A stretch of 9,900 bases of DNA from NCBI GenBank assembly GCA_002345925.1, contig DDWM01000064.1, positions 4,660 through 14,559 of the forward strand, given 5' to 3'. Source of the DNA: Actinobacteria bacterium UBA2286 (GTDB lineage Bacteria > Actinomycetota > Coriobacteriia > Anaerosomatales > Anaerosomataceae). How positions within the stretch are numbered: position 1 is the stretch's first letter; each line of letters begins with the position of its first letter. Positions 1-3,634 of this stretch are shown here, in pieces. The position numbers were made by a program, and so were the translations under genes. Below the pieces are notes generated by a model that was given only the letters and a program-made list of their open reading frames with translations, did no database searches and had not been told where the DNA came from.

Positions 1-623
1 ACCCTGCCGGGTGCGAGGACATAGATAGGCGGCTGCTGACGCTCCATGACGTGCACTTGCACCGGGCTCGTATGGGTGCGAAGCAGCACGTCTGACTCGC
101 CATCAACAGCAGCCTGGTCGCCAGAAAGGTCGCGCACATAGAAGGTATCCGTTGCCGCCCGCGCGGGGTGCTCCGGTGGATGATTCAGCGCCGTGAAGTT
201 GTAGTAGTCGAGCTCTGCCTCGGGGCCTTCACCGATCTTATAGCCCAGGCCGAGAAAGACCTGCACGATATCGTCCAGCGTCTGAGAGATGAGGTGCTGC
301 TTGCCCGGCAGGCGATGGCGCCCGGGAAGGGTGACATCGATGGCCTCGGCCACAAACCGGTCAGCGAGAGCTGCGCCCGCAAGCTCGCCTCGGCGAGACT
401 CTATGGCTTCTTCAAGCGCGACACGAACCTCGTTCGAGACCTTGCCAACGGCGGGTCGCTCCTCGGGAGGCAGCGAGCCCAACCCTCGAAGCACGGCCGT
501 CAGAGAGCCCTTCTTGCCGAGGAACGCAATCCGCACTTCCTCAAGGGTGCCCAGATCAGACACTGAACCGAGTGCCGCTACCGCTTCAGTCTGAAGCGCC
601 AACAGCTCGTCGACGATGCTCAT
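1..623 (-). CDS. pheS: Phenylalanyl-tRNA synthetase alpha subunit (N-terminal 207 codons, runs off left edge)
   Basis: Class II aminoacyl-tRNA synthetase subunit that, with PheT as an alpha2-beta2 enzyme, charges tRNA-Phe in the cytosol. The translation starts MSIVDELLALQTEAVAAL, and residues 1-90 form the N-terminal coiled-coil arm with the family motif FLGKKGSLT (34-42). The catalytic core begins near residue 100. Recognisable family signatures are GPEAELDYYNFTALN (133-147), EHPARAATDTFYV (151-163) and LLRTHTSPVQ (180-189). The family is about 330-360 residues long, so roughly 40% of the protein, including motif 3, lies beyond position 1. The ATG at 623-621 is chosen because a perfect AAGGAG (631-636 on the plus strand) sits 7 bases upstream. 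pheT presumably follows outside the window. Expression is controlled by the T-box leader directly upstream. Confidence 0.97.
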   Translation of the reverse strand, partial: MSIVDELLALQTEAVAALGSVSDLGTLEEVRIAFLGKKGSLTAVLRGLGSLPPEERPAVGKVSNEVRVALEEAIESRRGELAGAALADRFVAEAIDVTLPGRHRLPGKQHLISQTLDDIVQVFLGLGYKIGEGPEAELDYYNFTALNHPPEHPARAATDTFYVRDLSGDQAAVDGESDVLLRTHTSPVQVHVMERQQPPIYVLAPGR

Positions 624-652
624 ACACGCTCTCCTTGTTACTCGCGGGAACA

Positions 653-702
653 GAAAAGAGCCGTCCCCCGTCCTGGTATGTATCCAAGGACGGGAACGGC
701 TC
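653..702 (-). terminator. T-box terminator hairpin upstream of pheS
   Basis: On the minus strand, GAGCCGTTCCCGTCCT (702-687) pairs with AGGACGGGGGACGGCTC (674-658), with one small bulge or mismatch and a 12-base loop. It is followed by TTTT (657-654). The 5' arm overlaps the 3' half of the alternative antiterminator formed with the T-box sequence (AGGG pairing with CCCGTCCT, and CCAA with TTGG). The two folds are therefore mutually exclusive, as expected for tRNA-controlled termination. The next gene start, pheS, is 30 bases further on. Confidence 0.92.
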
Positions 703-962
703 CCGCGGTACCACCCTGGTTGGCGCAGACATGCGCGCCCTCTCAGCACAAGCAGACTTGCTGCTCGCCACCGGTCTTTCCGGCTGTCCGATATCGGTGG
801 ACCCCGGCTTCCCTACTCAGGCGCTGGCCCGTTCAGGTCGCTGCTGGTGGAGTGAACCGTCCGCTGCGCTTCCCGGGGCTCTTCCAGTCTACGGAGCCCC
901 TTCCCTGGCGGGAAACCCTCATGCGAACGCATCTCCGTCATCGCGCTTACGTGATGCAATTT
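653..962 (-). ncRNA. T-box riboswitch leader of pheS, phenylalanine (UUC) specifier
   Basis: The 356 bases between sipW and pheS hold a transcriptional T-box. The conserved T-box sequence AACCAGGGTGGTACCGCG is read on the minus strand at 721-704. It lies just before a terminator hairpin, as in the classic antiterminator/terminator switch. Upstream, a long Stem I region (about 940-838) contains a GATGACGGAG segment (GA/K-turn side), an apical stem GGGGCTC/GAGCCCC with a GGAA-containing loop, and on the return strand GGTTCACTCC. GGAG and CTCC pair beneath the specifier loop, placing UUC (854-856), followed by A, as the specifier codon for tRNA-Phe. A further hairpin, GGCGC/GCGCC, sits just before the T-box. 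By family knowledge, uncharged tRNA-Phe binds the specifier and the T-box bulge and prevents termination. The 5' end is estimated from the -10 box, and helix boundaries are by eye. Confidence 0.93.
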
Positions 963-968
963 TCGGCG

Positions 969-977
969 AGTATAGCA
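969..977 (-). promoter_or_regulatory. Extended -10 promoter for the pheS T-box transcript
   Basis: The minus strand reads TGC-TATACT (977-969), an extended -10 element (TGn plus a 5/6 match to TATAAT). No good -35 is present at 16-18 bases spacing (GTCGGA, a poor match), which suits an extended -10 promoter. Transcription would start near 962, just ahead of the Stem I region. The element sits immediately after the sipW stop (982-980), and any -35 contacts would fall inside the sipW coding end. I see no terminator between sipW and this promoter, so readthrough is also possible. Confidence 0.65.
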
Positions 978-979
978 CA

Positions 980-1381
980 TCATCTGAGCGCTCCGACGAG
1001 TGCCGCAACGGCCTTTCCGCTCGGTATGACGACTGTCGCAACTCCGCGAATGCGGCGCTGCGGAACCGCATCCCTGTCATCGACAGGATTGGCATCTCCG
1101 CGTGTCTTTACGCTTCCGTCAGGCAGAACCTCGACCACACGGTGGACAACCCCTCTCGGCCATTCCGGATGATCGAAGTACACGATATCCCCGGCCCCAA
1201 GGCCCTGTGCCGATCGCCGGTATACCACGACGTCGCCAGGCGCCACTGTCGGCTGCATCGAGCCACCGCGGATGAGCGTTGCGCCGAAGAACACCACCAC
1301 GAGTCCCCAGGCGGCGACGGCAACGAGCTTTGCCACTCGCCGCGTGACTAAGAACCGGTCGCGGCCCGAAGACTCCGACAT
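980..1381 (-). CDS. sipW: SipW-type (ER/archaeal-like) signal peptidase I
   Basis: Membrane-bound serine protease of family S26B that removes signal peptides from exported proteins, here most likely the adjacent TasA-like protein. The protein has 133 residues: a short basic N-terminus, one membrane helix (about 17-38), then GGSMQPTVAPGD (39-50) with the catalytic Ser41. The second catalytic motif is VVHRVVEV (78-85). It carries His80 where classical bacterial Lep enzymes have Lys, which is the diagnostic feature of the SipW/archaeal/ER group. Box D/E is TRGDANPVDD (93-102), giving Asp96 and Asp101/102. It is shorter than Bacillus SipW (about 190 residues) and lacks a clear C-terminal anchor, though all catalytic boxes are present. 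Its ATG (1381-1379) overlaps the stop of the upstream gene in a TGATG arrangement. The preceding SD is weak, so translation is probably coupled. The symbol is assigned by family, not by proven orthology. Confidence 0.9.
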   Translation of the reverse strand: MSESSGRDRFLVTRRVAKLVAVAAWGLVVVFFGATLIRGGSMQPTVAPGDVVVYRRSAQGLGAGDIVYFDHPEWPRGVVHRVVEVLPDGSVKTRGDANPVDDRDAVPQRRIRGVATVVIPSGKAVAALVGALR

Positions 1382-1863
1382 CAGTGCACCTGCTCGGCGT
1401 CCACATAGAAGGTCATCTTCACGTAGTCGCCCGTCAATTCGTTCCCCGCCGAGGCAGGCAGGCCAAGCCCGAACGTGAGCTTCGCCCGCGCGCCCGGTGC
1501 CAATTCGAACGGTGAAGTCTTGAGCGCATTCAGCGGTCCGTTGTAGACGACAGCCCCGTCAGCGGCGACCTGACACGTGAGCGCATTGTAGAATTCCGTG
1601 ATGCCGGCCTTCTTGGCACCGGTGACAACGAAACTGGCCGGCAATGAGCCGGCGTTCATCACCGTCTGGGTACGCTCGGTGACGGTTCCGGGCGCGACGG
1701 ACTCAATCGAGATCGCAGCTGACGTCGGCTCACATGAGACCGCAACGCCGCCTGCCCGGATCATGTTCTCGGCAACCTCGCCGCGTCCTGTGAAGTATGC
1801 GCCTGCGGATCCAGCACAGGCCGCCACACAGATTGCCAGCACCAATAGTATGAAACGCTTCAT
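1381..1863 (-). CDS. TasA/camelysin (CalY)-like secreted protein with SipW-dependent signal peptide
   Basis: The protein has 160 residues. The N-terminus MKRFILLVLAICVAACAGSAGAYFTGRGEV (1-30) is a signal peptide ending in the AxAYFT-type junction typical of SipW substrates, followed by the N-x-I/F-x-A-G-G run seen in this family (NMIRAGGVAVS, 33-43). The rest looks like a beta-sandwich: TVMNAGSLPASFVV (67-80), a Cys44/Cys97 pair that could form a disulfide, and PGARAKLTFGLGLP...GDYVKMTFYVDAEQ (123-158). This matches the general plan of TasA/CalY (Peptidase_M73-like) proteins, which in Bacillus form biofilm fibres. Fibre formation here is only inferred. VAAC (13-16) also resembles a relaxed lipobox, so lipidation is an alternative. 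The ATG at 1863 has GGGGAG 4 bases upstream, inside a hairpin. sipW follows with overlapping stop and start codons, so the two genes form a protease-substrate unit. No protease motif is visible. Confidence 0.82.
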   Translation of the reverse strand: MKRFILLVLAICVAACAGSAGAYFTGRGEVAENMIRAGGVAVSCEPTSAAISIESVAPGTVTERTQTVMNAGSLPASFVVTGAKKAGITEFYNALTCQVAADGAVVYNGPLNALKTSPFELAPGARAKLTFGLGLPASAGNELTGDYVKMTFYVDAEQVH

Positions 1864-1866
1864 AGC

Positions 1867-1897
1867 TCTCCCCTTTCCTGGTGTCGCCGAGGGGAGA
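1867..1897 (-). promoter_or_regulatory. Hairpin sequestering the Shine-Dalgarno of the TasA-like gene
   Basis: On the minus strand TCTCCCC (1897-1891) is perfectly complementary to GGGGAGA (1873-1867), 7 bp with a 17-base loop. The 3' arm is the Shine-Dalgarno of the gene starting at 1863. Such a stem could reduce initiation unless melted or bound by a factor. It is a sequence observation only; no known riboswitch or binding motif was recognised. Confidence 0.45.
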
Positions 1898-1908
1898 ACG
1901 ACGAGACT

Positions 1909-1934
1909 GGACTACCGCTTCTGCGGTCTGGTCC
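1909..1934 (-). other. Stem-loop in the leader of the TasA-like gene
   Basis: ACCGC (1927-1923 read on minus) pairs with GCGGT (1918-1914) around a 4-base AGAA loop. It is extended by GGAC/GTCC after a small asymmetric internal loop. It lies 12 bases upstream (in transcription order) of the hairpin that covers the ribosome binding site, so the 187-base gap between rplT and this gene holds a terminator plus two consecutive stem-loops. I see no convincing sigma-70 promoter in the gap and no match to a riboswitch class I know. Confidence 0.35.
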
Positions 1935-1995
1935 ATCATGAACCCGAGCACTGAACGAAGGTTGACCAACTCCTGAACCAGAACCAACCCAGCAC

Positions 1996-2031
1996 AAACG
2001 AAGGGCCCCGCAAATGCGGAGCCCTTCGTTT
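1996..2031 (-). terminator. Terminator of the infC-rpmI-rplT operon
   Basis: A near-perfect 16-pair stem: AAACGAAGGGC pairs with GCCCTTCGTTT, one C-A mismatch follows, then CCGC/GCGG around a 4-base loop. It begins 19 bases after the rplT stop. In the minus direction the stem ends in TTCGTTTGTGC, so the U-tract lies largely inside the stem. The palindrome works about equally on either strand, but only minus-strand genes are nearby. Confidence 0.85.
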
Positions 2032-2050
2032 GGTTCCAGCGGTGCTCTGA

Positions 2051-2410
2051 CTACGCGGAGTGCGCGGCCTTAGCAACCTCGGCAAGCTTGGTGAACGACG
2101 CCGGGTCGTTCACAGCCATGTCCGAGAGGACCTTGCGGTCCAGCGTGATCTCGGCCTTCTTGAGACCGTTCATGAACACAGAGTACGAAAGCCCGTTCAG
2201 ACGCGCGGCGGCGTTGATGCGAGCAATCCAGAGGCGGCGAATCTCGCGCTTCTTGTTGCGGCGGTCGCGATAGACATACTGCAGCGAGTGCTGCACCTGC
2301 TCTTTCGCGGCACGGTAGCTGCGGCTCTTAGCGCCGTAGTAACCCTTGGCGGCCGTAAGTACAGTTGCGCGCTTCTTCTTAGCGCTTACGGCACGTTTCA
2401 CTCTAGGCAT
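2051..2410 (-). CDS. rplT: Large ribosomal subunit protein bL20
   Basis: Ribosomal protein L20, 119 residues, the usual length. It binds 23S rRNA early in 50S assembly and in several bacteria also represses its own operon by binding the leader or intergenic mRNA. The sequence begins MPRVKRAVSAKKKRATVLTAAKGYYGAKSR, the highly basic N-terminal extension. The globular part follows, with YVYRDRRNKKREIRRLWIARINAAARLNGLSYSVFMNGL (46-84) as clear family signatures. The ATG (2410-2408) has a GAGGAGA Shine-Dalgarno about 8 bases upstream. It follows rpmI by 33 bases and is the last gene of the operon, before a strong hairpin terminator. Confidence 0.98.
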   Translation of the reverse strand: MPRVKRAVSAKKKRATVLTAAKGYYGAKSRSYRAAKEQVQHSLQYVYRDRRNKKREIRRLWIARINAAARLNGLSYSVFMNGLKKAEITLDRKVLSDMAVNDPASFTKLAEVAKAAHSA

Positions 2411-2443
2411 GGTGAATCTCTCCTCACGTCAAACGGCGTCGGA

Positions 2444-2641
2444 CTAACCGATGCCCAGATTCTTCTTGATGACCTTCATGTCTGATGCGTGTACCAGCGA
2501 ATCCGCCTTGAAGGCGCGCTTCCGCTTCGGGCTCTTCTTCTCAAGAATGTGGCTCTTGAACGCATTGGCCCGCTTGATCTTGCCGGTACCGGTGAGACGG
2601 AAGCGCTTGGCCGTCCCCTTGTGCGTCTTCATCTTCGGCAT
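2444..2641 (-). CDS. rpmI: Large ribosomal subunit protein bL35
   Basis: Ribosomal protein L35, 65 residues, full length for the family. It is very basic, with the signatures MPKMKTHKGTAKRFRLTGTGKIKR (1-24) and the C-terminal VIKKNLG. It lies between infC and rplT in the classic order. The ATG (2641-2639) follows the infC stop by 31 bases and has AAGGAG 9-10 bases upstream. Co-transcription with infC and rplT is expected, because no terminator or promoter is visible in either spacer. Confidence 0.98.
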   Translation of the reverse strand: MPKMKTHKGTAKRFRLTGTGKIKRANAFKSHILEKKSPKRKRAFKADSLVHASDMKVIKKNLGIG

Positions 2642-2672
2642 TGCTCACGACTCCTTCGTGTGCCCGGACCCG

Positions 2673-3365
2673 CTACTCGGCGTCCGTGGTCTCAACTTCA
2701 ACGACAGCTACTTCCGCTTCCGGGGCTTCCGGAGCTTCCGGGGCCTCGACGGCTTCCGGTGCTACGGGAGCCTCGATTACTTCCTCAGCCTCAATGGCTT
2801 CCGGAGCATCCGGGGCTTCAGCAACTACGGCCTTCTCACCCTTGACGGGCTCCTTTTTCACCGGCGCCAACAGCATCAGCATGTTGCGCCCTTCCAGCTT
2901 CGGCTGGCTCTCCACAGTGCACAATTCCTTCACGTCTTCTGCAAGGCGCTCAAGAATCGCTAGGCCGCGCTCCGCGTGCACCATCTCGCGACCTCTGAAC
3001 ATGATCGTTATCTTGACCTTGGCGCCACTCTCGAGGAACCGAATGACGTGACGCTTCTTGGTCTCGTAGTCATGCTTATCGATCTTGGGGCGGAACTTGA
3101 TCTCTTTGACCTGCACCGTCGTCTGATGCTTCCGCGCCTTTTTCGCTTTCATGGCCTGTTCGTACTTGAACTTACTGTAGTCCATGATGCGGCACACGGG
3201 CGGGTCAGCTGTGGGTGCGATCTCCACAAGGTCAAGTGCCTGCTCATCGGCGAAGCGCATTGCGTCCGGCATGTTGAAGATCCCGAGCTGCTCGCCCTCG
3301 GCTCCAATGAGTCGGCAACGCGGGGCACGGATGCGCTCGTTGATCCTCGGCTCGGTCGTGCTGAT
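2673..3365 (-). CDS. infC: Translation initiation factor IF-3 with acidic A/P/E-rich C-terminal tail; probable AUC start
   Basis: IF3 binds the 30S subunit, prevents premature 50S joining and proofreads start codon and initiator tRNA. From the proposed start the protein has 230 residues. The N-domain contains EPRINERIRAPRCRLIGAEGEQLGI (5-29); a basic linker spans about 66-85; the C-domain has VKEIKFRPKIDKHDYETKKRH (86-106) and continues to about 168. A 60-residue tail (171-230) rich in Ala, Pro and Glu, with EAPEAPEAPEA repeats, extends beyond the usual length of about 180. The start is placed at ATC (3365-3363) because a perfect GGAGGT (3380-3375) lies 9 bases upstream; reading through it adds an artificial-looking SGGG stretch. 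The nearest in-frame ATGs (3398, 3395) have no Shine-Dalgarno and would give MMAADSGGGTP ahead of IST. E. coli infC uses AUU, so a non-AUG start is expected for self-regulation. The gene identity is certain; the exact start is not. Confidence 0.93.
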   Translation of the reverse strand: MSTTEPRINERIRAPRCRLIGAEGEQLGIFNMPDAMRFADEQALDLVEIAPTADPPVCRIMDYSKFKYEQAMKAKKARKHQTTVQVKEIKFRPKIDKHDYETKKRHVIRFLESGAKVKITIMFRGREMVHAERGLAILERLAEDVKELCTVESQPKLEGRNMLMLLAPVKKEPVKGEKAVVAEAPDAPEAIEAEEVIEAPVAPEAVEAPEAPEAPEAEVAVVEVETTDAE

Positions 3366-3583
3366 AGGCGTTCCACCTCCGCTGTCCGCGGCCATCATGG
3401 CCGCATCGTTCACCAAAACAAAAATCCCGGCGGCTACTGCCATCGGGACGATATACGAAACGCGGTCATTCAAGACCGCTTCGCTTTCTCGACCAGACGG
3501 CTGCTTGGTTCCTGCGCCGCAAGGTGGGGACCTCACACACCCCAGGGGTTGGGGTCCCACTTGTCTGTATGCAGTTGTAGCCT
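3366..3583 (-). ncRNA. Structured infC leader, candidate ribosomal-protein (L20-type) attenuator
   Basis: The 269 bases between the kinase stop and infC hold a promoter and a leader of about 215 bases. In transcript order it contains: GGCTACAACTGC (3582-3571) at the extreme 5' end; a GC-rich stem in which GTGGGACC pairs with GGTCCCCAC; the hairpin GCGGTC/GACCGC (3479-3462); and an intrinsic terminator (3447-3415). The 5'-end segment can pair with GCAGTAGCC (3440-3432) inside the terminator (TGC with GCA, and GGCTAC with GTAGCC, with a 3-base bulge). This would break the terminator and act as an antiterminator. Firmicutes infC-rpmI-rplT operons have an L20-binding leader with this logic. Assigning L20 as the ligand here is inference, because I cannot confirm the L20 recognition elements by eye. 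Confidence 0.55.
3415..3447 (-). terminator. Leader terminator (attenuator) ahead of infC
   Basis: On the minus strand CCCGATGGC (3447-3439) pairs with GCCGCCGGG (3434-3426) around a 4-base AGTA loop. The stem has 9 positions with one A-C mismatch and one wobble, and it is followed by ATTTTTGTTTT (3425-3415). It ends 50 bases before the proposed infC start and lies downstream of the only good promoter, so it should reduce transcription of the whole infC operon unless antiterminated. Confidence 0.78.
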
Positions 3584-3587
3584 GGTT

Positions 3588-3616
3588 AGTATATCCGCAG
3601 GACCCCGCCGTGTCCA
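3588..3616 (-). promoter_or_regulatory. Sigma-70-type promoter of the infC-rpmI-rplT operon
   Basis: -35 TGGACA (3616-3611, 5/6 match to TTGACA), a 17-base spacer, and -10 TATACT (3593-3588, 5/6 match). Predicted transcription start is near 3583-3581. It lies 19-47 bases after the histidine kinase stop, so the infC operon can be transcribed independently of thrS and the kinase. Confidence 0.75.
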
Positions 3617-3634
3617 ACCTCGACGAATCAGCGG

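Noticed and set aside
572..1351. A plus-strand open frame over the pheS leader and sipW
   Set aside because: The region is explained on the minus strand by a T-box and a signal peptidase with intact catalytic motifs. The plus-strand translation is low-information Arg/Ser/Ala-rich sequence.
980..1381. Classical LepB-type signal peptidase
   Set aside because: The general-base position is His80 (VVHRVVEV) rather than Lys, and the adjacent substrate has a SipW-type signal peptide.
1730..1987. An 85-codon minus-strand frame overlapping the start of the TasA-like gene
   Set aside because: It overlaps the signal peptide in another frame, has no ribosome site, and covers the leader stem-loops and Shine-Dalgarno.
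2690..2830. Repetitive cttccgg DNA as a CRISPR or mobile repeat
   Set aside because: The repeats are in frame inside infC and encode the A/P/E tail. There are no regular spacers.
3366..3617. N-terminal extension of IF3 in the same frame up to 3617
   Set aside because: The frame is open by chance. It includes the -10 box, the leader and the terminator U-tract, and the IF3 family starts at the conserved PRINERIR region.
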